From: Roseiarcus sp963842835
GTDB taxonomy: Bacteria > Pseudomonadota > Alphaproteobacteria > Rhizobiales > Beijerinckiaceae
Direction: 5' to 3'
DNA length: 64,000 nt
Assembly: GCA_963842835.1 (NCBI GenBank)
Contig: CAWJIB010000007.1
Location: 434,001 to 498,000, forward strand
The notes below the pieces were generated by a model. It was not told the DNA's origin. It searched no databases and was given only the letters and a program-made list of their open reading frames with translations. Numbering within the stretch: the stretch's first letter is position 1; every line of letters begins with the position of its first letter. Below, in pieces: positions 8,822 through 16,485 of this stretch. Position numbers and translations under genes: made by a program.

Positions 8822-9952
8822 TCAGATCACATAGGACTTCAGCGGCGGGAAGCCGTTGAAGCCGACGGCGGAATAGGTCGCGGTATAGGCGCCCGTTCCC
8901 TCGATCAGCACTTTCGCGCCGATCTCCAGGCTGACGGGCAACAGATACGGCTCCTTCTCGTAGAGAACGTCGACCGAGTCGCAAGTCGGCCCGGCGATGA
9001 TGCAAGGCGACATCGCCTCGTCGTCACGGTCGGTGCGGATGGGATAACGGATCATTTCGTCCATCGTCTCCGCGAGGCCGTTGAACTTGCCGATATCGAG
9101 GTAGACCCACCGCCGCGGATCGTCGTCCGACTTCCTCGAGATGAGGACGACCTCGGCCTCGATGATTCCGGCGTTGCCGACCATGCCGCGGCCCGGCTCG
9201 ATGATCGTCTCCGGGATGCGGTTGCCGAAATGTTTGCGCAGCGCGCGGAAGATCGTCTGGCCGTAGGTCCGCACGCCCGGAACAGGCTTGAGGTAGCGGG
9301 TGGGAAATCCGCCGCCGAGGTTGATCATCGCGAGCTGGATGCCGCGTTCCGCCAATTCCCTGAAAACCGTGGCCGAAGCCTTCAGCGCGCCATCCCACAT
9401 GCGCGGATTGGGCTGCTGCGATCCGACATGGAACGACAGGCCATGGGCGACGAGCCCCAGGCGATGGGCGTGTTCGAGCACATTGGCGGCCATCTCGGGC
9501 GCGCAGCCGAACTTGCGCGACAGCGGCCATTCCGCGCCGGCGCCGGCGCACAGGATGCGACAAAACACTTTCGAGCCAGGCGCGGCGCGCGCGATCTTCT
9601 CGACTTCGGCTTCGCAATCGACCGCGAAAAGGCGGACGCCGAGCCCATAGGCGCGCGCGATGTCCTTCTCTTTCTTGATCGTGTTGCCGTAGCTGATGCG
9701 CTCCGGCGTCGCGCCGGCGGCCATCGCCTGCTCGATCTCGACCACCGAGGCGGCGTCGAAGCACGAGCCCAGACGAGCCAGCAGATCGAGAATTTCCGGC
9801 GCCGGATTGGCCTTGATGGCGTAAAACACGCGCGTGTCCGGCAGCGCCTTGGCGAAGCCGAGATAGTTCTCGCGCACCACTTCGAGATCGACGACCAGAC
9901 GCGGGCCGTCCTCTCGGTTGCGGGCGAGGAATTCCTTGATGCGATCAGTCAT
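8822..9952 (-). CDS. Ornithine/lysine decarboxylase, PLP fold type III
   Basis: 376-aa decarboxylase of the alanine-racemase-like fold, making putrescine (or cadaverine). PLP lysine is Lys47 in VFYAIKANP. Other family motifs are ISYGNTIKKEKDI, LSFHVGSQQ, MINLGGGFPTRY (glycine-rich phosphate loop), IIEPGRGMVGNAG and the catalytic cysteine in GPTCDSVDVLY near the C terminus. Length and motifs match the short group-IV ornithine decarboxylases of rhizobia (~377 aa) rather than the 700-residue E. coli SpeC/SpeF type. The ATG follows GGAGG. An unusually long leader (about 840 bases to the Irr-type box) precedes it. Whether it prefers ornithine or lysine cannot be told here. Confidence 0.9.
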   Translation of the reverse strand: MTDRIKEFLARNREDGPRLVVDLEVVRENYLGFAKALPDTRVFYAIKANPAPEILDLLARLGSCFDAASVVEIEQAMAAGATPERISYGNTIKKEKDIARAYGLGVRLFAVDCEAEVEKIARAAPGSKVFCRILCAGAGAEWPLSRKFGCAPEMAANVLEHAHRLGLVAHGLSFHVGSQQPNPRMWDGALKASATVFRELAERGIQLAMINLGGGFPTRYLKPVPGVRTYGQTIFRALRKHFGNRIPETIIEPGRGMVGNAGIIEAEVVLISRKSDDDPRRWVYLDIGKFNGLAETMDEMIRYPIRTDRDDEAMSPCIIAGPTCDSVDVLYEKEPYLLPVSLEIGAKVLIEGTGAYTATYSAVGFNGFPPLKSYVI

Positions 9953-10791
9953 AGCGGCATCCTCCGTCGCGCGGCTTTCTGCGCGCTAGGCAAGACAAGG
10001 GATCAGAGGCGATGCGTCCGCCGGCCGCGCGTTGGAGACGCGAACCGTCGACGTTGACCCGCCACCGCGACCGCCCGCTTCGCGCTTCCCTAGCGGCGGA
10101 GAGCCGCGTGAAACGCTTGTCGCGCGATCAGATGCTGCGCCGTAGCCATGCTCCCGCCGCGGGCGAGCCCCGTCGGCGAAATTCACAGCCATCGTTTGGA
10201 GGGGAAAGACCCTTCCGCACACCCGGCAAGATAGACAAGCCTCTTCGGTAAGCCGACCTTTGGAGGGCCGACAGAGACGAAAAAGCCCGGTCCGTCGTTG
10301 CTTCAAGTCGCGTCCCCCGTTTGGCGGGGTGCGCCGGTTTGCCTCCGGCTGCCGGTTTGTCAAAGGGCGGTTGACTGGCCTCTTGTCCAGATCCCCGCCA
10401 ACCGACACGCGACCACAGGCACGTGCGTATTGGGCAGAACGGTTATTTGTGCGAATCGTCTCGGAACGCAAGCCTTTTTTTGGCCCCGCGGCGCTTTTTT
10501 GCTCCCGTCACAAAAATTTCATAAACCGGCCGCGGCCGGCGCTCGAAACCAGCCCCTCCGCGAGCCGAACGAGGCGGCGGCGCGCTTGCCCGCCCAAGCC
10601 GGCGCGGAGCCGCCGCCACGGCCTTGCGTCGCCGTCGGCCGATCCAATAGATCGGCTGCGTAACGTTTAGCAGAATTACCAGAACGCCTATTTCCGCGGC
10701 GTGCTCCAATTGTCGCACGATAAGAGCGTATTGTTACGAATTCTTGCGCAGACATCGATCGACTAAACCGCAATAGATAAGTTTACATCGG
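9953..10791. other. Long intergenic region, candidate structured leader of the decarboxylase gene
   Basis: About 840 bases without a convincing gene. Reading frames here are Arg/Ser/Pro-rich on both strands and look like noise. The part next to the decarboxylase start (about 9953-10400, minus strand) is GC-rich with many short inverted repeats. Alphaproteobacterial ornithine decarboxylase genes are known to carry the ~400-nt speF RNA motif in this position, so a leader RNA is plausible but I could not confirm its consensus. Near 10,470-10,500 there are two T-runs around a GC-rich block, with no clear terminator stem. The right part should contain the promoter of the iron operon. Confidence 0.35.
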
Positions 10792-10812
10792 CTTTTAGAA
10801 ACCTTCTAAAAG
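10792..10812. promoter_or_regulatory. Irr-type iron control element (ICE box)
   Basis: A perfect inverted repeat with half sites CTTTTAGAA and TTCTAAAAG separated by ACC. It contains TTTAGAA-N3-TTCTAAA, the form of the ICE bound by Irr in Rhizobiales. It sits 89 bases upstream of the first gene of the FTR1 iron-uptake operon, which fits iron-responsive control. Perfect dyad and context are seen; binding by Irr is inferred. Confidence 0.7.
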
Positions 10813-10901
10813 AGGCAAACTTTGTTGCGCGCGTCGTTTTTCTTGGGTAATGACCGTCTTGCGACAGCGGGCCTTAACCCCGCGAGTTAGCGAGGTCGGC
10901 A

Positions 10902-11849
10902 ATGGGGAACGTAATTCGGGCGCGCCGGTTGGCGCGTTTCTTCGGAGTCGCATGCGGCGCGTTCGGCGCCGTCGCGGCGGGCGGAATCGCTTCTTCCGCG
11001 CAAACCGCGCAAAATTCCGCGGATCCGGCCGCCCAGGCCGCGCCGCTCCCCGATCCCTTCCACGAACTGGAAACCAAATATCTCTTCGGTTTCACCGAGG
11101 GCGCCGACATCGGCGCCGAGGGCGAGCAATCGGTGGAATTCGAGACGACCGCGGCTTTTCAGAAGCGCGGCGGGCGCTATAGCGCGGTCGAACAGGAAAT
11201 CGAATACGAGGGCGTGCCCTCGCAGTTCTTCGGCTATGAACTCAGCGCCCACATGAGCGGCCACGACGTCGAAGGCGTCGAGGGCCTCGCCGACGCCCAT
11301 GGCGCCGCCTTCAGCGGCCTGTCGACGGAGCTGCGCACTCTCGTCATCGGGCGTGGGCCGGGTTCGCCGATCGGCCTGACTTTGATCGCCGAGCCGGAAT
11401 GGGCGCGCGTCGACGACTTCGGCCAGCCGATCGCCGACTACAGCTCGGCTTTCGGCGTCGTCGCGGACACCGAACTCATCGCCAATCGCCTCTACGGCGC
11501 CGTGAACCTGATCTACACCCCCGACATCGCCAAATCGCCGGGGCAGAGCTGGCAGCGCTCGTCGACGACGGGCGTGACGTCCGGCCTCGCCTATCGCATA
11601 ACGCCCAAGGTCACCGGCGGCGGCGAGGTGGAATATTACCGCGCCTACGACGGTTTCGCCTTGCAGGCGCTGCAAGGCCAGGCGGTCTATGTCGGGCCGA
11701 CGTTGCACATACAGTTCACCGGGAAGACCATGCTCGCGGCGGCGTTCTCCAGCGAGGTCGCGGGGCGGGCGACCGGCGAAAGTTACGGTCTCGATCTCAC
11801 CAATTTCCCACGATATCGCGCCAACCTGAAACTCGAGTTCGAATTTTGA
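10902..11849 (+). CDS. Exported outer-membrane barrel-like protein of the FTR1 iron operon
   Basis: 315-aa protein with a signal peptide (basic start, hydrophobic segment to about 33, cleavage near ASSAQ). The mature part is rich in alternating polar/hydrophobic strands with YLFGFTEGADIG, TTAAFQKRGGRYS, YELSAHMSG, GLAYRITPKVTGGGEVEYY, and ends LKLEFEF. A terminal Phe preceded by alternating residues is the usual BAM signal of outer-membrane beta-barrels. I do not recognise a named family. It heads an operon with a cupredoxin, FTR1 and another exported protein behind an ICE box, so a role as outer-membrane iron or iron-chelate channel is inferred. Start ATG 10902 gives the full signal peptide. 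Confidence 0.7.
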   Translation: MGNVIRARRLARFFGVACGAFGAVAAGGIASSAQTAQNSADPAAQAAPLPDPFHELETKYLFGFTEGADIGAEGEQSVEFETTAAFQKRGGRYSAVEQEIEYEGVPSQFFGYELSAHMSGHDVEGVEGLADAHGAAFSGLSTELRTLVIGRGPGSPIGLTLIAEPEWARVDDFGQPIADYSSAFGVVADTELIANRLYGAVNLIYTPDIAKSPGQSWQRSSTTGVTSGLAYRITPKVTGGGEVEYYRAYDGFALQALQGQAVYVGPTLHIQFTGKTMLAAAFSSEVAGRATGESYGLDLTNFPRYRANLKLEFEF

Positions 11850-11884
11850 CACGGCGCGATCAACCCCGAAAATATGGAGCCGCC

Positions 11885-12235
11885 ATGAGCCTTTCGTCAC
11901 GCAAATCGCGCATGGGCCTAGCCGGCGCGATCGCGCTCGGTCTGCTGGCGACGACGGCGTCGGCTCAGGAATCGACGCTAGTCCGCGTCGCCCTGAAGGA
12001 CCATCGCTTCCAGCCCGCCGAGCCGACGGCGCCGGCGGGCAAGCCGATCACGATCGAGGTGACCAATCTCGATCCCACGCCTTCCGAATTCGAAAGCAAG
12101 ACCCTGCGCGTCGAGAAGGTCGTCGCGGGCGGCGGCAAAATCACCATACTGGTTCGCGCGCTGGCGCCCGGACGCTATCGGTTCTTCGACGACTATCACG
12201 AAGACACGACCGAAGGTTTTCTCGTGGTGCAATGA
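11885..12235 (+). CDS. Periplasmic cupredoxin-domain protein (EfeO N-terminal-like)
   Basis: 116-aa exported protein. Signal peptide to about residue 24 (LLATTASAQ). The mature domain matches Cupredoxin_1: VRVALKDHRFQPAEPTAPAG, ITIEVTNLDPTPSEFES, ILVRALAPGRYRFFDDYHED. There is no Cys, so no type-1 blue copper centre; instead the acidic DDYHEDTTEG segment near the C terminus resembles the metal-binding region of EfeO-type and FTR1-associated cupredoxins. It lies between the outer-membrane protein and FTR1, 17 bases before the latter, and probably captures or oxidises Fe(II) for the permease. Confidence 0.82.
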   Translation: MSLSSRKSRMGLAGAIALGLLATTASAQESTLVRVALKDHRFQPAEPTAPAGKPITIEVTNLDPTPSEFESKTLRVEKVVAGGGKITILVRALAPGRYRFFDDYHEDTTEGFLVVQ

Positions 12236-12254
12236 ACGGTTCGAGGGGGGCGTG

Positions 12255-13100
12255 ATGCTCGGCGCTTTGATCATAGTGTTTCGTGAAGTCATCGAAGCCG
12301 GCATCATCGTCGGCATCGTCATGGCCGTCACCAAGGGCGTGCGCGGCAGCCGGCTGATGGCGGGCGCCGGCGTCGCGGGCGGCGTTCTCGGCGCCTGCCT
12401 GGTCGCGGCTTTCGCCGGCGTCATCGCCGACGCGCTCAACGGCGTCGGCCAGGAGCTGTTCAACGCCGCGATCCTCAGCCTCGCCGTCTGCATGCTCGCC
12501 TGGCACAACATCTGGATGGCGAGCCACGGGCGCGAGCTCGCCGCCGAGGCGCGCCAGCTCGGCCAGGACGTGCGCAGCGGCGCCCGCTCGCTCGCGGCCC
12601 TCGCGATCGTCGTCGCCGTCGCGGTGATGCGCGAGGGCTCGGAGGTCGCGCTGTTCCTCTACGGTCTCGTGGCCGCCGGCGGCGCGACCGCGCGCGATCT
12701 CGTGATCGGTTCGCTGCTCGGCCTCGTCGCCGGCGTAGCGGTGAGCGTGGTCACGTATTTCGGCCTGGTGACGATCCCGGCGCGCCGCCTGTTCGCGGTG
12801 ACGAGCGCGCTCATCACTTTTCTCGCCGCGGGCCTCGCCTCGCAGGCGGTGAACTTTCTTCAGCAGGCCGGCGTCGTCTCGGTCTGGAGCGACACGGCGT
12901 GGGACACCTCGGCGATCCTTTCCGACACGAGCCTGTTCGGGCGCGTGTTGCATACGTTGGTCGGCTATGCGGACCAGCCCTCGGTGTTGCAGGTGATTGT
13001 CTACGCGGGGACGCTCGCGGCGATTTTTTCGCTCTCGAAAGCCTTCGCGCCGCGCGCCGTCGCGCGCCGGCCAGAGGCGCCGGCGCCCCAGCGCAGTTAG
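12255..13100 (+). CDS. FTR1-family high-affinity iron permease
   Basis: 281-aa inner-membrane permease with about seven hydrophobic helices. The two REXXE iron-binding motifs are present: FREVIEAG near residue 10 and MREGSEVALF near residue 125, both inside membrane helices. The first half has the GIVMAVTKG repeat of the oxidase-dependent iron transporter family. A GTG at 12252 directly precedes the ATG at 12255; the ATG is better spaced from the G-rich site at 12245-12250. As in EfeUO or FetMP systems, the neighbouring cupredoxin would supply Fe(III). Regulation by iron through the upstream Irr-type box is inferred. Confidence 0.93.
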   Translation: MLGALIIVFREVIEAGIIVGIVMAVTKGVRGSRLMAGAGVAGGVLGACLVAAFAGVIADALNGVGQELFNAAILSLAVCMLAWHNIWMASHGRELAAEARQLGQDVRSGARSLAALAIVVAVAVMREGSEVALFLYGLVAAGGATARDLVIGSLLGLVAGVAVSVVTYFGLVTIPARRLFAVTSALITFLAAGLASQAVNFLQQAGVVSVWSDTAWDTSAILSDTSLFGRVLHTLVGYADQPSVLQVIVYAGTLAAIFSLSKAFAPRAVARRPEAPAPQRS

Positions 13101-13240
13101 GCGCAGGCGGCCGAGGGAGACGCGATCCAGGCTTCTACGGCGTCGCGGACAACGTCATAATTTTGAATAAGTCGCAGCGGAGGCTTGCGCGCCGTCCGCA
13201 AAACTCGCACGGTTCGCCGTCCCACACCCCGGAGGATAAA

Positions 13241-13813
13241 ATGGCTCGTGTCATTCGCTCGCTCGCCGCAGCCCTGAGCGTCGCTTTCTTCGCCCCCTTG
13301 GCGATCGTCGCCGCGCCGAGCGCCGCCTTCGCGCAGACCCAGCAGCCCGGCGCGCCGGCCGAAGCGCTGAAACAGATCGCGCTGACCGAAGCCCAGGTCC
13401 AGGCCTATCTCGCCGCACAGGCCGAGATCGAGCCGATCCTCGCGAAGCTGCCGGAGAGCGCGTCGGAAAAACCGGATCCGAAAGTGCTGGCGCAGTTGGA
13501 AGCGATCGCCAAGAAAAACAAATTCGCCTCTTACGACGAATTCGAGCAAGTCGGCGCGAACATCGGCCTCGTGTCGGACGGCGTCGATCCGCAGACCAAG
13601 AAATACGTCGGCGCCGACGTCGTCCTCAAGAAGCAGATCGCCGAGATTCAGGCTGACAAGAAGATGCCCGCGGCGGACAAGAAACAGGCGCTCGAGGAAA
13701 TGAACGACGCGCTGAAGTCGGTCGAGCCGGTCAAGTTCCCCGGCAATATCGATCTCGTCGTCAAATATTACGACAAGATCATCGCCGCCATGCCGCAGTC
13801 CGACGCAAAGTAG
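13241..13813 (+). CDS. Exported alpha-helical protein of unknown function
   Basis: 190-aa protein with a clear signal peptide (VAFFAPLAIVAAPSAAFA, cut near residue 32) and a strong ribosome-binding site GGAGG seven bases before the ATG. The mature part is predicted mostly helical and rich in Ala, Lys and Gln (ALTEAQVQAYLAAQAEIEPIL, KKNKFASYDEFEQV, VVLKKQIAEIQADKKM). It has no cysteine and no recognisable catalytic motif. It is 140 bases downstream of FTR1 on the same strand and may belong to the iron regulon, but its own strong start and the gap leave that open. Confidence 0.75.
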   Translation: MARVIRSLAAALSVAFFAPLAIVAAPSAAFAQTQQPGAPAEALKQIALTEAQVQAYLAAQAEIEPILAKLPESASEKPDPKVLAQLEAIAKKNKFASYDEFEQVGANIGLVSDGVDPQTKKYVGADVVLKKQIAEIQADKKMPAADKKQALEEMNDALKSVEPVKFPGNIDLVVKYYDKIIAAMPQSDAK

Positions 13814-13827
13814 CGCGCCACGGCCGA

Positions 13828-14514
13828 TCACTCGAGGTCGACGACCGCCTGCTGGATCGCGCGGATCTGCGCGGCGAAATCGCGCGCGGGCGCGCAAAAG
13901 GCGCCCTCGATCGCCGCCGAGCCGATGGTGAAACCCGCCGCGCCGCTCGCGGCGACCGCGGCAATGCGGTTCGCGTCGTCGATCGAGCCGGCGACGATCA
14001 CCGGCTTGTCGACCGCGCCGACGATCGCGCGCATCAGGGCGGGAACGTCGCCGGAATGGCGATAAGCCAAGAGATCGAGCCCAGCGACGCCCTCGATCGC
14101 AACGAGCGCTCGAGCGCTCGCCGCGATCTCCTCGATTTCGCCGACGAGCGCGCTGGGGTGGCCGACGACCGTGCCGGGAAACGGCGCATAGAGGATGCCG
14201 GCGCTTCGCGCAATCGGCGCGACCTCGCCCGCCCGCACGCCGCCGAGCAGCCAGTCGACGCCGAAATCGGCCGCCGCCGCGGCGGAGGCGAGCTCGCTGT
14301 CGCGATCGAGCGAAACGACCTCGAAAAACACCCGCGCGCCGCCCGCAAGAATCGCTCGCGCCAATTCCTTGAGCGCCTCGCGCGGCAGGCCGATGTCCTT
14401 GAAGCCGATGTTGGCGACGCCGAGCGCCAGCGCTTCTTCGATCAGGGCGCGCGCCTGCGGCACGGTGCGGTCCCGCCGCGTCGCCATAAAAATGAAGCCT
14501 ATGGGCATCGACAT
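13828..14514 (-). CDS. TIM-barrel protein of HisA/HisF-like phosphate-binding type
   Basis: 228-aa predicted (beta/alpha)8 barrel. Strand-like segments alternate with helices: MPIGFIFMATRRDRT, VANIGFKDIGLP, ARVFFEVVSLDRD, VDWLLGGVRAGEVAPIA, GILYAPFPGTVVGHP, ALVAIEGVAGLDLLAYR, KPVIVAGSIDDANRIAA and AGFTIGSAAIEG. The last two segments form the usual phosphate-binding site of ribulose-phosphate-binding barrels. I cannot assign a reaction. The ATG at 14514 is preceded by GTGAGG; readings further upstream are Arg-rich. It converges with the exported helical protein and stands alone. Confidence 0.75.
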   Translation of the reverse strand: MSMPIGFIFMATRRDRTVPQARALIEEALALGVANIGFKDIGLPREALKELARAILAGGARVFFEVVSLDRDSELASAAAAADFGVDWLLGGVRAGEVAPIARSAGILYAPFPGTVVGHPSALVGEIEEIAASARALVAIEGVAGLDLLAYRHSGDVPALMRAIVGAVDKPVIVAGSIDDANRIAAVAASGAAGFTIGSAAIEGAFCAPARDFAAQIRAIQQAVVDLE

Positions 14515-14643
14515 GAGGGCCTCACTCTCGCGCGGCGTCCGCCTTGCGATGCGACGCCTGCGAAGCCCAATGTATCGCGATTTGCGATCGCCGCGAAGCG
14601 ATTGCCGCGGCGGGACGCGGTCAGTATCGCAGGTCATGCACCC

Positions 14644-14684
14644 TCCCCTCTCCCGTTCGAGAGAGGGGGCGGGGGTGAGGGTCT
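14644..14684. repeat. Palindromic repeat left of the DUF559 gene
   Basis: CCCCTCTCCCG and a G/A-rich complement (GAGAGAGGGGGC) form a stem, followed by GGGGGTGAGGGT. It belongs to the same family as the blocks at 15049, 38868, 39903 and 42126, which combine a CTCTCCC hairpin with a GGGTGAGGGG or CCCCTCACCC tail. Confidence 0.65.
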
Positions 14685-14697
14685 AGAAGGCGCCGAC

Positions 14698-15045
14698 ATG
14701 GTCTCCGAGCCGCATCGCTTCGCCCGCGGCCTGCGCAGGGCTTCGACCTCCGCGGAGGACATTTTGTGGGCGCGGCTGCGCGGTTGCCGTTTTCACGGCG
14801 CTAAATTCAAACGGCAGGTTCCGGTCGATCGCTACGTCGTGGATTTCTGCTGCCACGCCGCACGCCTCGTCGTCGAGATCGACGGCGCGCAGCATGAATG
14901 GCAGTCGCCCTACGACGACGGCCGCACAAGGACGCTGGAAAGCGCCGGCTTCCACGTCGTGCGCTTCACCAACGAGGAAGTGCGCGACGACCTCGAAGGC
15001 GCGCTGCAGCGGCTCGCAGTGGAATTGCGTCTGCCATTCGACTAA
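14698..15045 (+). CDS. DUF559-domain endonuclease-like protein (Vsr-related fold)
   Basis: 115-aa single-domain DUF559 protein. Motifs: ARGLRRASTSAEDILWARLRG, FHGAKFKRQVPVDRYVVDFCC (PD-like core), ARLVVEIDGAQHEW (the E-x-D of a restriction-like fold) and FHVVRFTNEEV. The fold is related to very-short-patch-repair endonucleases, but the biological role of free-standing DUF559 proteins is not established. It sits in the position downstream of tolB where pal is usual, and is bracketed by palindromes of one family, suggesting it arrived with a mobile palindromic unit. The ATG at 14698 lacks a strong ribosome-binding site. Confidence 0.85.
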   Translation: MVSEPHRFARGLRRASTSAEDILWARLRGCRFHGAKFKRQVPVDRYVVDFCCHAARLVVEIDGAQHEWQSPYDDGRTRTLESAGFHVVRFTNEEVRDDLEGALQRLAVELRLPFD

Positions 15046-15048
15046 GTC

Positions 15049-15134
15049 GCGCCCCTCACCCCATAGGGCGTTCGGAAGAACGCCCGTCGTCCGACGGGCT
15101 ATGCCCTCTCCCGAACGGGAGAGGGGAGGCCCCC
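15049..15134. repeat. Three consecutive hairpins between DUF559 and tolB
   Basis: After CCCCTCACCCC come three perfect stems in a row: GGGCGTTC/GAACGCCC (15066-15085), CCCGTCG/CGACGGG (15083-15098, overlapping the first) and CCCTCTCCCG/CGGGAGAGGG (15104-15125). The last is the family palindrome seen elsewhere in the window. The array may also stop transcription from both converging genes, though no T-run follows. Confidence 0.7.
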
Positions 15135-16442
15135 TTAGTTCATCAGCGGACCCCAGGACGGATCGCTGGCGTAGCCCGGCGTCGGCACCGGAAATTCGCC
15201 GTGGCCGAAAATGTCGGCCATGTAGATCTTGGCGCCTGCTTCGCCGCCGGGGTCGCGGAAGAACATCAGGAACAAGCCGTTGGGCGAAAAGGTCGGGCCT
15301 TCGTTGTGGTAGCCTTCGGTGATGATGCGCTCGCCCGAGCCGTCAGGCTTCATCACGCCGATGCCGAACATCCCGTCCTTCTGCCGGGTGAAGGCGATGA
15401 GGTCGCCGCGCGGCGACCACACCGGCGTCGAATAGCGTCCCTCGCCGAACGAGATGCGCTTGGCCGGGCCGCCGCTGGCGCTCATGACGTAGATCTGCTG
15501 CGTGCCGCCGCGGTCGGACTCGAACGCGATCTGCGAACCATCCGGCGAATAGCAGGGCGAAGTGTCGATGCCGCTGCCTTCCGTAAGGCGCGTCGTCGTG
15601 CGCGTGCGGATGTCCATCGTATAGAGATTGGCCGAAGAGCCTTCCGAAAGCGACATGACGATGCGCTGGCCGTCCGGCGAAAAGCGCGGCGAAAAGGTCA
15701 TGCCGGGGAAATTGCCGACCGCCTCGCGCTGCCCGCTCTCCAGATCGAGCAGCGTCACCTTCGGATCGGCCTCGCCGAACGACATATAGGCGACCTGTTG
15801 CGCCGACGGCGAAAAGCGCGGCGTCACCACGAGCTTTTCGCCGGTGGTCAGATATTTCACGTTGGCGCCGTCCATGTCCATCACGGCGAGGCGCTTGCGG
15901 CGTTTCTCCTTTGAGCCGCTCTCGTCGACGAACACGACGCGCGAATCGAAGAAGCCCTTCTCGCCGGTGATGCGCGAGAACACCGCGTCGGCGATGAGAT
16001 GGCCGACGCGGCGCGCGTTGGCGGCGTCGGTCGTGTACTGCTGGCCGGCGACCTGCGCGCCGGTCGCGGTGTCCCAGAGGCGGAACTGCGCGGCGATGCG
16101 GCCGCCCTCGGCGCCCGTCACTCGCCCGGTCAGCACGAATTGCGCGTTGACCGTCTTCCAGGCGTCGACATTAGGCCGTGCGTCGGGATTGGCGACGTTT
16201 TCGGGAAAGCTGGTGGGATTGAGCGGCAGCAGGAAGACGGAATGGGCGATGTCGTTGACGACGACGGCGCCGACCTTCGTCGCGCCGTCGTCGCCGGCGA
16301 GCGGCGTCACGGCGACGGTGACCGGCGTGAAATTGGCGCCGGCGTGAACATAGACGTCGCCGGCGGCGCGCGCGGCCGAACCGGCCAGCCCGACCGCCAG
16401 CAGCGCGGCCGCGAAGCAGGAGAACAACTTTTCGATCATCAT
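15135..16442 (-). CDS. tolB: Tol-Pal system protein TolB
   Basis: 435-aa periplasmic beta-propeller protein. Signal peptide to about residue 26 (GLAGSAARA). The N-terminal domain (30-165) reads VYVHAGANFTPVTVAV and FVLTGRVTGAEGGRI. The propeller repeats are evident as TPRFSPSAQQVAYMSF, SPRFSPDGQRIVMSL, SPCYSPDGSQIAFES, TPVWSPRGDLIAFTR and GPTFSPNGLFLMFF. TolB links Pal and peptidoglycan to TolA during outer-membrane constriction at division. It follows tolA by 43 bases. The expected pal and ybgF genes are not downstream. Confidence 0.97.
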   Translation of the reverse strand: MMIEKLFSCFAAALLAVGLAGSAARAAGDVYVHAGANFTPVTVAVTPLAGDDGATKVGAVVVNDIAHSVFLLPLNPTSFPENVANPDARPNVDAWKTVNAQFVLTGRVTGAEGGRIAAQFRLWDTATGAQVAGQQYTTDAANARRVGHLIADAVFSRITGEKGFFDSRVVFVDESGSKEKRRKRLAVMDMDGANVKYLTTGEKLVVTPRFSPSAQQVAYMSFGEADPKVTLLDLESGQREAVGNFPGMTFSPRFSPDGQRIVMSLSEGSSANLYTMDIRTRTTTRLTEGSGIDTSPCYSPDGSQIAFESDRGGTQQIYVMSASGGPAKRISFGEGRYSTPVWSPRGDLIAFTRQKDGMFGIGVMKPDGSGERIITEGYHNEGPTFSPNGLFLMFFRDPGGEAGAKIYMADIFGHGEFPVPTPGYASDPSWGPLMN

Positions 16443-16485
16443 GAAGCTAAGTCTCGCTTTTGGGTTCGGCGTTGACGCGCCTCGA

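Noticed and set aside
9986..10471. Minus-strand 161-codon frame upstream of the decarboxylase
   Set aside because: Arg/Gly/Ser-rich with no recognisable start signal or motif; treated as leader or noise.
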